This document shows positions 42,735-52,300 of a stretch of DNA of 64,000 nt, piece by piece (the stretch's first letter is position 1; every line of letters begins with the position of its first letter). Below the pieces are notes generated by a model. The model was not told the DNA's origin and made no database searches. It saw only the letters and a list, made by a program, of their open reading frames with translations. Source of the DNA: Dyella kyungheensis (GTDB taxonomy: Bacteria; Pseudomonadota; Gammaproteobacteria; Xanthomonadales; Rhodanobacteraceae); the NCBI RefSeq assembly GCF_016905005.1, contig NZ_JADIKC010000005.1, positions 432,613 through 496,612 of the forward strand, written 5' to 3'. The translations under genes and the position numbers were made by a program.

Positions 42735-42758
42735 ATGTACCTTGGTACCAAGGTACAT
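42735..42758. promoter_or_regulatory. Perfect 24-bp palindrome (operator candidate)
   Basis: ATGTACCTTGGT is followed directly by its own reverse complement, giving 24 bases of perfect two-fold symmetry with no spacer. It sits 58 bases upstream of the SRPBCC gene start. A spacer-less dyad of this size is typical of TetR-family operators (and not of a terminator, which needs a loop). The regulator is not adjacent in an obvious way. Confidence 0.6.
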
Positions 42759-42933
42759 GTTAGACAACTGTTGCCGGCTCTGCAAGTGGGCGTTCTTTGC
42801 GGTCCCTCGCCTGGTATCGCGTTGCCAGCTGATAGCCAGTACCTCGGGGCAGTTTGACTGCCTTCGGCTGTTGGTCTACTCGATGCCACCGAGATTCACA
42901 GCAATGCGTTCGCCGGTCGCGACGGCGACTTTT

Positions 42934-43254
42934 TCAACTCCCGGAAACGAGCTTGAGGCCAATGACTCCAGCCAGGATCAGGGCGATGCACAGCACTCTT
43001 ATGGGCGCCATGGAATCGCCCAGGATCACGATGCCAAGAATGGCCGTGCCCGCGGCGCCGATACCCGTCCAGACGGCGTAGGCGGTGCCTACCGGCAGTG
43101 TGCGGAGCGAATACGAAAGTAGAAACACGCTCAACAAGCCGGCACCGACCGTTAGCAACGCCGGCCCCACTCGCGAGAATCCTTCGGACCACTTCATGCA
43201 GAGTGCAAAGGCAATTTCGAAGACGCCGGCGATCGTAAGCAGTAGCCATGCCAT
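42934..43254 (-). CDS. SMR-family exporter, SugE/Gdx-like (106 aa)
   Basis: Four-helix small multidrug resistance protein that works as an antiparallel dimer. The essential helix-1 glutamate is in TIAGVFEIAFALCMKWSEGF, and LPVGTAYAVWTGIGAAGTAI is the SMR signature in the WTGIG form that marks the SugE/Gdx branch (guanidinium and some quaternary ammonium exporters). The chosen ATG gives the usual 105-110 residues; an upstream frame of 19 codons crosses two leader hairpins. No guanidine riboswitch is seen ahead of it. Confidence 0.88.
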   Translation of the reverse strand: MAWLLLTIAGVFEIAFALCMKWSEGFSRVGPALLTVGAGLLSVFLLSYSLRTLPVGTAYAVWTGIGAAGTAILGIVILGDSMAPIRVLCIALILAGVIGLKLVSGS

Positions 43255-43277
43255 AAATAGAAGTCTCTTCGTGGAAT

Positions 43278-43335
43278 TCGTCGGGCACCATGGCCCGACG
43301 ACAAGGGGCAAGTGCGTGGCGGCACAAGAGCCGCC
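43278..43335 (-). other. Two strong hairpins in the leader of the SMR gene
   Basis: TCGTCGGGC pairs perfectly with GCCCGACGA around a 6-base loop (43278-43301), and GGCGGC pairs with GCCGCC around another 6-base loop (43318-43335). Both fall within 85 bases upstream of the start codon. The loops read CATGGT and TCTTGT on the gene strand, not the ACGR of guanidine-II riboswitches. They may be the terminator of the AhpD-like gene or a regulatory leader. Confidence 0.5.
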
Positions 43336-43438
43336 CAGGGGATCGAGCCATGGGTAGAGCTGGAAGCGTCACTTGTCACGCCAAGCCACGCCGTAGATCG
43401 GCGAGCGGAACGGCAAGTAGCCATCACCTGCGAGCGGC

Positions 43439-43894
43439 TTACGCGGCTGCAGCGGCTGCCGGCGTGGAGCGGAACGCGATACCAAAGCGATTGAACGCGT
43501 TCATCAGGCCAATCGCATAGGTGAGGTCCGCCAGTTCCTTGTCGCTGAACTCGGCGGCAGCCACGGCGTAGTCGGCTTCGGGAACACCCGTCTCTGCAAC
43601 GCGGGTCACGCTCTCAGCCCAGTTCAGCGCAGTGCGCTCGCGGTTTGAGAACACCTTGCCCGCGTCGCGCCAGACAGGCACCAGGACCAGCTTGTCGATG
43701 CTGATGCCGCCCTTGATCAGGTCGCGGGAATGCATGTCGATGCAGTACGCGCATCCATTGAGCTGGGAAACGCGCAGATACACGAGATTGATCAGCTCCT
43801 GAGGGAGCCCGCATTTGAGGAGGGAGGCGTACACGCCGCCGAAGGCCTTATAACCCTCGGGCGATGCTTTCGCGTAGTCGATACGGCTGCTCAT
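43439..43894 (-). CDS. AhpD-like carboxymuconolactone decarboxylase-family protein (151 aa)
   Basis: Helical alkylhydroperoxidase D-like protein. The redox motif is clear in LRVSQLNGCAYCIDMHSRDL: CxxC with the following His, as in AhpD-type peroxidase and thiol-recycling proteins. PEGYKAFGGVYASLLKCGLP and DLTYAIGLMNAFNRFGIAFR fit the family. AAGGG precedes the ATG at 43894. It follows the MocR gene by 132 bases on the same strand, a pairing seen in many proteobacteria, and is probably part of an oxidative or electrophile response. Confidence 0.88.
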   Translation of the reverse strand: MSSRIDYAKASPEGYKAFGGVYASLLKCGLPQELINLVYLRVSQLNGCAYCIDMHSRDLIKGGISIDKLVLVPVWRDAGKVFSNRERTALNWAESVTRVAETGVPEADYAVAAAEFSDKELADLTYAIGLMNAFNRFGIAFRSTPAAAAAA

Positions 43895-44026
43895 GATGTA
43901 ACCCTTCGCTCGTTGTTGGAGGGTTCCATCGTGTTGCAACTTGGATCACTCAAAAAGAACCATGAATAGTGATTTCCTATAGGCCATGATTCCCTGATCG
44001 CAGACGGTCGATCGATCTCGATCGAG

Positions 44027-45466
44027 CTACAGCACCCTCAGGATGCGTTTGCCGAGCACCTCGGCCGCGCCTTGACTGCCGAGATTGGTGAAATTGAGCA
44101 GCACGGCGGAAGCTCCCCTGCCACTCGCCATCCAATCTGTCAGCGCCTCACCGTACAGTCCTTCGTCCCGCATGCGCGCAACAAGCCGGCGATCCGACCG
44201 CCCTCCTTTCAGGCGCAGGATCAGGTGCATACCGCCGGGCTGCGGGTCGATGCGCATGTATTTATGTAGCACGCTCTCCAGGCCAGCCGCCGTCGCTTCC
44301 CGACGTTCGGCATAGAGCCTGCGCATCCGCTGGATATGCCGCGCGAAGTGCCCTTCCATGATGAACGCGGTGACGATGGCTTGCGCCAGCTGGGGACTGC
44401 CGCCGGCGAAAGTGTGGCTGACGTCCTCGAACCGTTGCACCTGCTCTGGCGGAACCACCAGGTAGGCAAGCCGGAGCGCCGGCAAAAGCACCTTGCTGAA
44501 GGTGCCTGCATAAAGCACCCGCCCATCCCGGTCCAGGCTCTTCAATGCAGGCAAAGGACGGCTGATGTAGCGATACTCGCCATCGTAGTCGTCCTCGATG
44601 ATCCAGCCGTGGTTTCGTGCTGCCCAGTCCAGCAACGCCAGGCGCCGAGGAAGCGACAGGGATACGCACAACGGACTCTGGTGCCCAGGCGTGATGACGG
44701 CTGCGCGCGCCCGGGGAGCCAACCTCAGACCCTCGGAAACGATCATGCCGTCCGCATCCACCGGCACCGGCACGCCGTTCATGTGCATTGCCCCAAGCAG
44801 TTCGCGCGTGGGCGGGTAGCCGGGATTTTCGATCCAGACGCGATCTCCGGGCTTGAGCAAGGCATGTGCGATCAGCTCGAGGGTATGACGATATCCCGAT
44901 GTGACGAAGACCTGCGACGGAGCGCAGTCGATACCGCGCGACACTTGAAGATAGGCGGCTATGGCGGCGCGCAAGCCGTACAAGCCAAAGACGGAAGGAT
45001 GAACCATGTCCGTCGACTGCGTGGCACGTATACAGCGCGCACCCAGGCGCGCCCATAACTTTCTGGGAAACGCATCGAGCGCGGGCAAGCCCATCTGGAA
45101 GGGCAAGATCGAATCGGGGCGGAAAGAGTTGCCCGCTACAACGGCGCGATCCGGGCGAGCCACCGCGACTGCCTTTTGGATTTGCGGCGTCAGTCCCGGC
45201 GTCACGATGGTTCCCGCCTGGCCGCGCGCCTGGATGTAGCCTTCGGCAGCCAGCAGCGAATAGGCGGCCTCGATCGTCCCTCTTGCCAGGCCCAGCTCCT
45301 TGGTCAGCGCGCGTGCCGACGGTATGCGGTCCCCAGGCTTGAGCACTCCGTTGGCGATGGCGCCGCGGAATCGGTCGTAGATCTGTCGGTAGTAAGGCTC
45401 AGTCGCCGCGCGGTCCAACGGCGAAATCCTGCTATTCCCGGTCATGTTCATGGACCAGCCGATCAT
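44027..45466 (-). CDS. MocR/PdxR-type regulator: GntR helix-turn-helix fused to aminotransferase (479 aa)
   Basis: The N-terminal GntR winged helix (about residues 20-90) shows YYRQIYDRFRGAIANGVLKP and ARALTKELGLARGTIEAAYS. Residues about 115-475 are a fold-type I aminotransferase domain with FVTSGYRHTLELIAHALL, IIEDDYDGEYRY and the PLP lysine in YAGTFSKVLLPALRLAYLVV. MocR proteins bind direct repeats and sense PLP adducts or amino compounds. It is divergent from azoR, and direct repeats lie in that gap. Starts at 45466 or a few codons further in (Met6, Met8) are equally possible. Confidence 0.92.
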   Translation of the reverse strand: MIGWSMNMTGNSRISPLDRAATEPYYRQIYDRFRGAIANGVLKPGDRIPSARALTKELGLARGTIEAAYSLLAAEGYIQARGQAGTIVTPGLTPQIQKAVAVARPDRAVVAGNSFRPDSILPFQMGLPALDAFPRKLWARLGARCIRATQSTDMVHPSVFGLYGLRAAIAAYLQVSRGIDCAPSQVFVTSGYRHTLELIAHALLKPGDRVWIENPGYPPTRELLGAMHMNGVPVPVDADGMIVSEGLRLAPRARAAVITPGHQSPLCVSLSLPRRLALLDWAARNHGWIIEDDYDGEYRYISRPLPALKSLDRDGRVLYAGTFSKVLLPALRLAYLVVPPEQVQRFEDVSHTFAGGSPQLAQAIVTAFIMEGHFARHIQRMRRLYAERREATAAGLESVLHKYMRIDPQPGGMHLILRLKGGRSDRRLVARMRDEGLYGEALTDWMASGRGASAVLLNFTNLGSQGAAEVLGKRILRVL

Positions 45467-45563
45467 GCGGTTTATCGAAGTATGGAGTGTACCCCCCGGA
45501 AATCGGGAGATCCTTGTGCCGGGCGCGAAAGGGCCGCTGTACCGCGTGGTTGCGGAGATCGCG

Positions 45564-45594
45564 ATGGACCATATGAAAGTTTCATTTATGGACC
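45564..45594. promoter_or_regulatory. Direct repeat plus dyad in the MocR/azoR promoter
   Basis: ATGGACC occurs twice in the same orientation, 24 bases apart (45564-45570 and 45588-45594), and the palindrome ATGAAAGTTTCAT sits between them (45573-45585). It is 63 bases upstream of azoR. MocR regulators recognise direct repeats, so this is the natural operator candidate. Confidence 0.5.
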
Positions 45595-45656
45595 TTCGAC
45601 AGGGGTCACGATCTTTATAGGATGAAGGCTGCTCCTACGCACCCAAGGTTTTCGAC

Positions 45657-46268
45657 ATGAACATTCTGCACGTCAGCAGCAGCCCCCGTGGGCGGGCTGC
45701 CGAGAGCCATAGGCTTTCGCGAAAAATCGTTGACGCTCTGCTGGAAAGGCATCCTTCCGCGAACGTGTCGACCCGTATGATCGGTGACGGTTCGCTGTCG
45801 CATGTCGATGAAAACTACGCGATCTCCCAGCACGCGACCGAGGATGTTTCTCAGGAAGGTACCGCCGCGACGTCGGCTGAACTGATCAGGGAGCTGGAAG
45901 CTGCGGATATCGTGGTCATTGGCACGCCCATGCACAACTTCACCGCACCCTCCACGCTGAAGGCATGGATAGACCACGTGGTTCGCGTGCGCTGGACGTT
46001 CGACGTGGGGCGCCATGGGAAAACGCCGCTGCTTCGCGACCGGCCCGTCTTCGTTGCCGTGTCCTCTGGTGGAAGGTTCTCCGAGGACGGCACGCGCCAA
46101 CCGGATTTCCTAACCCCCTACCTGAAAGCCGTCTTTGCCATCATTGGCTTGCGAGATCTGACATTCCTCTCCGTCCAGGGCACCGCCTTCGGCCAAGAGG
46201 CACTGACTGCAGCAAGAGACGATGCAGACCGGACGCTGCAAAACTGTTTGCAACGTCTCGTTCGTTGA
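45657..46268 (+). CDS. azoR: FMN-dependent NADH-azoreductase (203 aa)
   Basis: Flavodoxin-like quinone/azo reductase that uses FMN and NADH. MNILHVSSSPRGRAAESHRL is the AzoR phosphate loop for FMN; IVVIGTPMHNFTAPSTLKAW and IDHVVRVRWTF are the conserved flavin and dimer segments, and VAVSSGGRFS the second FMN loop. Length is standard. It is divergent from the MocR-type regulator and probably under its control; such enzymes detoxify quinones and related electrophiles by two-electron reduction. Confidence 0.92.
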   Translation: MNILHVSSSPRGRAAESHRLSRKIVDALLERHPSANVSTRMIGDGSLSHVDENYAISQHATEDVSQEGTAATSAELIRELEAADIVVIGTPMHNFTAPSTLKAWIDHVVRVRWTFDVGRHGKTPLLRDRPVFVAVSSGGRFSEDGTRQPDFLTPYLKAVFAIIGLRDLTFLSVQGTAFGQEALTAARDDADRTLQNCLQRLVR

Positions 46269-46270
46269 GA

Positions 46271-46297
46271 CGAGCCCGCCCTTGCTGAGCGGGCTCG
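46271..46297. terminator. Convergent hairpin between azoR and the autotransporter
   Basis: CGAGCCCGC pairs perfectly with GCGGGCTCG (9 bp) around a 9-base loop, immediately after azoR and 15 bases from the autotransporter stop on the other strand. There is no T tract; it likely serves both convergent genes. Confidence 0.6.
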
Positions 46298-46311
46298 CTC
46301 CCGATTGCCCA

Positions 46312-49300
46312 TTACCAGCGCATGCGGAAACCCACGCTGCCATTCACCGCATGCGAATCGCCGAAGTGCGACAGCCCGGTCTGCGCCTGCACTTCGCCGT
46401 AGATCGAGTAGCGGCCACCCGCCCAATCGATCGCGCCACCGACGCCCAGGCCGCCCCACCAGCGCTCGTTGCGCGTGGTGAAATCGGTGCCGGAGACGTT
46501 CACCTGCGCCGCGTCCGTGAAGTAGTCGTAGACGTTGGCGATGGCGTAGAAATGCGTCACCACCGCGCCGGAGGCACCCTGATGCGTGCTCAGGTAGTCG
46601 AAGGTGGTGCCGGCGCGTGCCGAGGCGGCGTTGCCGTCCTGCTGCGAGACGCGTGCGCCGAATGCATCGTTGAAGCCGTCGAACGATGCCTTGCCCCAGC
46701 TCAACTGGGCTTGCGGCACCATCGACCATGCATCGCTCAGGCGGAAGCGTTGGCCGACTTCCACGCCGGCGGCGTAGCCGGTGGCCTTGTTGTCGTCCTC
46801 GGCCTTGCCCAGCGTGTTGGAGTGCAGATCCGAATCCAGATGCGTCCAGCGCGCCTGGCCGTCCACGTACAGGCCGTTGTCGGCGTACCAGGTCAACGCC
46901 GCGCCCACGCCGTAGGCACGCGTGTTGATGCGGCCGTCGCCATAGGCCGAACTCACGTCGGAGTTGTAGTGGTCCGAATGCAGCGAGGCGCTGCCGACCA
47001 GCTTGCCGCCCCCGTTGTCCGATAGCGTGGTGTCGATGCCCACTTCCGACTTCCAGTTGGACATGTCGTAGCGCGTGCCGCTGGTGCTCGATTCGGGCTT
47101 GATGTCCTGATCGCCGCCCTGCACGCGCACCCACACGCCTTCGCCGGGCTTCATGCCATCGGTCGCCTGCGCATCAGCCCACTGGCGATCGCCGGTGCGC
47201 TGGAACAGCGTGTCGAGCGTGTTCGCCTGCTGCAGGATGCCGGCATAGGCTTCGTACAGCGGCACGCCCGGCTGATACAGCGGCGTCGCGCCACCCGTGC
47301 CCGAGCCCGGACCACCCGGATTGCCCGGGTTGCCGGGATTGCCGGGATCGGACGGCGGATTGGTCAACGCCGAGCGCAGGTACCAGTCGCCGTCCGTACC
47401 ATCGACGCCGTTCTGGTAGAGGCGATAGGCATACGCACCGGCGACCACCGCCTGCTGGCCCTGGAACACGTAGTTGCCCTTCAGGGCGAAGGTGCCGTTG
47501 GAGGCGCCCTGCACGTCGATGAGCTTGATGCCCTGCGTGGTCGCTGCACCGGTGCCACCCACGTTGGTCACCTGTATCGTGGTGTTGCCTGAGGTGCTGC
47601 CGGTGACCACCAGCATGTCGGTGGCCGAGCCGTCGCCGCCCAATGCGGTGTTGAAGTTGAGCGTGCCACCCTGGCCGACGTAATCGCCTTGCACGGTCAG
47701 GCTGGTGCCCGGTGTCTGGCCGAAGTTCACCGTGCCGGCGTTGGTGAGTGCGCCGGTGCGCTGTGCGAAGCCGCCCAGATTCAGCGTGGCACCGCTCTGC
47801 ACGGTCGTCGCGGAGGATGCATTGAACGCATTGGCCACGGCCGCGCTGAGCGTACCGGCGGCGACGGTGGTGTCGCCGCTATACGTCGACGTACCGCCCA
47901 GTGTCAGCGTGCCAGTGCCGGCCTTGCTGAGACTGCCGGTGCCACCGATGCCGTTGCTCAGCTGCAGCGTGGTGCCATCGTCCGTATCGATGGTGGCGGC
48001 GCCACCCAGACCGACCGTGCGCGTGCTGACGAAACTGCCGGTGGTGTGCAGCGTGGCATCGTCGATGGACAGACTGCCCGCCGCGAGACCGAGGTTGCCG
48101 TCGTTGGCCACCTGCAGCGTGCCGGCGTGCACGTCGGTGCCGCCGCTATAGGTGTTGGCACCGGTGAGCACCAGCGTGCCCAGGTCGTCCTTCACCAGCA
48201 TGCTGGCGCCGGTGAGGGCGGCATCGATGGTGGCCGTCATGCTCGCGCCCGCCGCGGTGCCGTCGCCCACGCGAATGGTGGACGCGCCGCCCGTCAGTGC
48301 GATGGCGTCGCCGGTCACGCGATAACCGTCGGCCTGGAACTGCAGGCCCGAGGCGCTCACCTGGCCGTTCGTGTTGTCCACCGTCACCGTGCCGCCGGTG
48401 CCGCCGAAGACCGCAAAACTGCCGTTGGTGTACGGCGCGTTGAGCGCGCCGGAGGCGTCGGTCCAGTAGTCGTTGTCGCTGAGGCGCCAGGTGCCGGTGC
48501 CGCCGGTGATCGCCCCGTCGTTGGCGTGTCCCGGACCGTCCCAGAAACTGAGCGTCAGGCCATCGGTGTTGACCAGATTCACCTGGTTGGCGAGCGAGGT
48601 CTGCACGAACACGTTCGTGCTCGGCGAGCTGCCGATCGCCAGGCCGTTGTCGGTCAGCGTGCCGTCGTAGTTGAACAGGCGATACACGCCCGCGCCGAAC
48701 GTGCCGCCCGGCGTGGTCGTCACGTTGAGCGTGCCGTCCAGCGTGAGGTTGCCATGCACCACGGTGAGGTCGTTGAGGCTGCCACCCACCGTACCGGCCT
48801 GACCCAGCTGATAGTCGACCAAAGCGCCCGCGTTCAAGGTGAGGTTGCCGTTGACGGTCAGCGTGCCCGGCGAATTACCCGGGCTGAGCGTGCCGCCGTT
48901 GGCCACCGTCACATCGCCACCGATCGTGCCCGAGCCGCCCAGCGTGCCGCCGCTCATCACGGTGGTCGCACCGGTGGCGGCGGTCTGGTCGCCGTTGATC
49001 AGCAGCGTGCCGCCGGACACCGTGGTAGCGCCGGTGTACGTGTTGGCGCTGGTGAGCGTGGTGGTGCCCGTTCCCATCTGCGTCACGCCACCGGTGCCGG
49101 AGATGGCACCGCCGAACGTCTGGACGTCCGAACGATCGAACGCCAGCGTGCCGTTGTCGGCCACGTCGCCCAGAATCGAACCGCTGGTGCCGCCTTCGCC
49201 CAACTGCAGCGTGCCGCCGGTAATCGTGGTGCCGCCGGTATAGGTGTTGTTGCCCGCCAGCACCAGCGTACCGAGATCGGACTTGGTCATGCCGTTGCTG

Positions 49301-52300
49301 CCGGTCAGTACCGAGGCGATCGTCGCGGTCATGTCCGCACCAGCCGTGGTGCCGTCGCCCACGCGGATCACCGGAGCGGAACCGACCAGCGCAATCGCAT
49401 CGCCTTCGACGCGATAACCGTCGGTGGCGAACTGCATGCCGTTGCTGTTGATCGCGCCCAGGCTGGCATCCACCGTCACCGTGCCGGCGGCGCCGGCAAA
49501 GATGGCGAAGCTGCTGTCCTGGTAGGGCGCATTGAGGCTGCCGTCGATCACCGTCCAGTTGTCGTTGCCGGCCGCGTTCTGCCACAGGCCATCGCCGCCC
49601 TGCACCTGGCCGTCGCCGCGCGCACCGTTGCCGTCCCAGAAATTCACCGCCAAACCGTTGGTGTTGACCAGGTTCACCTGCTGCGCGATCGAGGTCTGCA
49701 GGAAGTAATCGGGCGATGGCACCGAGCCGATGGTGAGACCGTTGTCGGTCAGCGCGCCGGTGTAGCCGATGATCCGGTAGATGCCCGGATCGAAGGTGCC
49801 GCCCGAGGACACCGAGACATTGAGCGTGCCGTCGAGCGTGAGGTCACCGTTGACCTGCACCAGGTCGTTGAGCGGACCGCCGACCACGTTCGCCTGGCCC
49901 ATGTTGACGTTGAGGTTGGAGGTGTCGCTCAAGGCCACGCTGCCCTTGACGGTCAGCGTGCCCGGCGCGCTGCCGACGTCGCCGGGACTCAGCGTGCCGC
50001 CATCGGCCACCGTCACATCGCCGCCGATGATGCCCTTGCCGCCCAAGGTGCCGCCGCTGTCGACCGAGGTGGTGCCCGTGGCGGCCGACTGATCGCCATT
50101 GATGATCAGACTGCCGGCACGTACCGCCGTCGGTCCGGTGTAGCTGTTGGCGGCGCTGAGCACGGTGGTGCCCGTGCCCTGCTGTTCCAGCGCGCCAGTG
50201 CCAGAAATCGCACCCGTGAATGCCACGCTGTCGGAACGGTCAAACACCAGCGTGCCGCTGTTGGCGATGTTGCCCTGGATGGAACCGCTGGTGCCACTGT
50301 CGCCCAGCTGCAGCACGCCACTACCGATGGTGGTGCCGCCGGTATAGGTGTTGTCTGCGGTGAGCACGAGCGCGCCAGCATCGATCTTGTTCAATGCGCC
50401 AGCGCCGCCGATGGTGCCGGCAAGCGTGAGATCGGCGGTCGTATCAAAGGTGCCCCCACCGTTGCCCAGCGTCACGCCACGCGCCGACGTGAACGCCGCG
50501 GTGTTGTTCAAGGCGCCGCCATCAAACGACAGCGCGCCCGCCGCGTTGCCGAGGTTGGCGTCGCTGGACACTTTGATGGCGCCGCCGTTGATCGCCGTGC
50601 CACCGGCGTACGTGTTGGTAGCCGAGAGCGTCAACGTGCCGGGACCCATCTTGGTGAGTTCGCCGGCGCCGCCGATGGTCTGGTTGATAATCAGGCCGGC
50701 ACCCTGCGTGTCGAACGTGCCGCCACCCTGGTTGATGGTGACGGGGTGCGCAAACACAGAACTCTGCGTCGTACGCAGCGTGCCGCCATCGAAGCTGACC
50801 GCAGCGCCCGGGGCACCGACGCCGGTGGTGCCCATCACCTGCAACACACCGCCATTGATGGCAGTCCCTCCGGTGAGGTTGTTGATGCTGTTGATGATCA
50901 GCGTGCCGAGGTCTTCCTTCACCAGCGTGCCGGCACCGTTCAATGGTGCGGTGATGGTGGCAGTCATGCCCGCGCCGGCAGCCGTGCCGTCGCCCACGCG
51001 AACCACGTCCTGCCCACTGACGAAGGTGATCGGATCGCCGGTGACGGTGTACCCGTTCACCGCGAACTGCATGCCGGAACTGGTGACCGTGCCGAGCGTG
51101 TTGTCCACCGTCACGGTGCCGGGCGTACCCATGAAAATGGAGAACTCGCCATCGGTGTACGGCGCATTGACCTGGCCGGTCTGGCTGGTCCAGTTGCTGT
51201 TGCCTGCGCTGTTCTGCCAGACGCCGTTGCCGCCGTCGACGGTGTTGTTGGTGTGGCCGTTGGCGCCATCCCAGAAGTTCAGCGTGAGACCGCCGGTGTT
51301 GATCAGGTTGACCTGGTTCGCCACCGAGGTCTGCACCTGATAGTTGCCGGTCGAGCTGCCGCCGAGCGCCAGGCCCTGATCGTTGAGCGTGCCGTCGTAA
51401 CTGATGATGCGATACAGACCGGGGCCGAAGCTGCCGCCCGGCGTGGCGGACACGTTGAGCGTGCCGTCCAGATTGAGGTTGCCGTGCACCACGGTCAGAT
51501 CGTTGAGTGCACCACCGACCACGTTGGGCTGGCCGAACTGATAGTTCAGGGTCGAGGTGGCACCCAGCGTCAACCCGCCGTTGATCGTCAGCGTACCCGC
51601 TGCACCAGCGTCGCCCGGATTCAGTGCGCCGCCATTCATCACGGTCACGCTGCCGCCAAGGGTGCCGGCGCCGCCCAATACGGCGCCGTTCTGCACGGTA
51701 GTGGCGCCGGTGGCAGCGGACTGGTTGCCGTCGATCAATAGCGTGCCCGCCTGCACGTTCGTCGCACCCGTGTAGCTGTTTGCTCCGGTAAGCACAGTGG
51801 TGCCGCTGCCGAGCTGAGTCACGCCACCCGTGCCGGAGACCAGGCCGCCAAACGTATAGACGTCCGAACGGTTGAAGGCCAGCGTGCCGTTGTCGGCCAC
51901 GTTGCCGACGATGGAGCCGTTAGTGCCGCCGTTGCCCAGCTGCAGCGTGCCTGCGGTGATCGTCGTGCCACCGGTGTAGATATTGGTGGCCGTCAGCACC
52001 GTGGTACCCGAGCCCGACTGCACCACGCTACCCGCACCGGAGATGGTGCCAGCCAGCGTCGACGTATCGGAGCGATCGAAGCCCAGGGTGCCGGCGGTGT
52101 CGACGATGACGGTGGGGCTGGCGATGGAGCCGGTGGTGCCGCCATTGCCAATCTGCAGCAGGCCGGCATTGACCACGGTGTTGCCGGTATAGGTGTTGTT
52201 GCCGGTCAGCAGCCAGGTGCCCGCATCGTTCTTGGCCAGCGTGGTGATGCCGCTGGTGGCATCGATGATGCTGCCGCCCATGGTGTTGTTGCCGGTGTTG

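Noticed and set aside
43255..43400. Guanidine riboswitch ahead of the SMR exporter
   Set aside because: The hairpin loops are not ACGR (class II) and I see no class I (ykkC) conserved core; left as plain hairpins.
47689..51741. A 1,350-codon open frame on the plus strand inside the autotransporter
   Set aside because: It lies antisense to the Gly/Thr/Asn-rich repeats; few stop codons arise there because of the repetitive GC-rich codons. The translation (HRQRTRR, VGRIE type low complexity) has no domain or signal, while the minus strand has ESPR, repeats and barrel.
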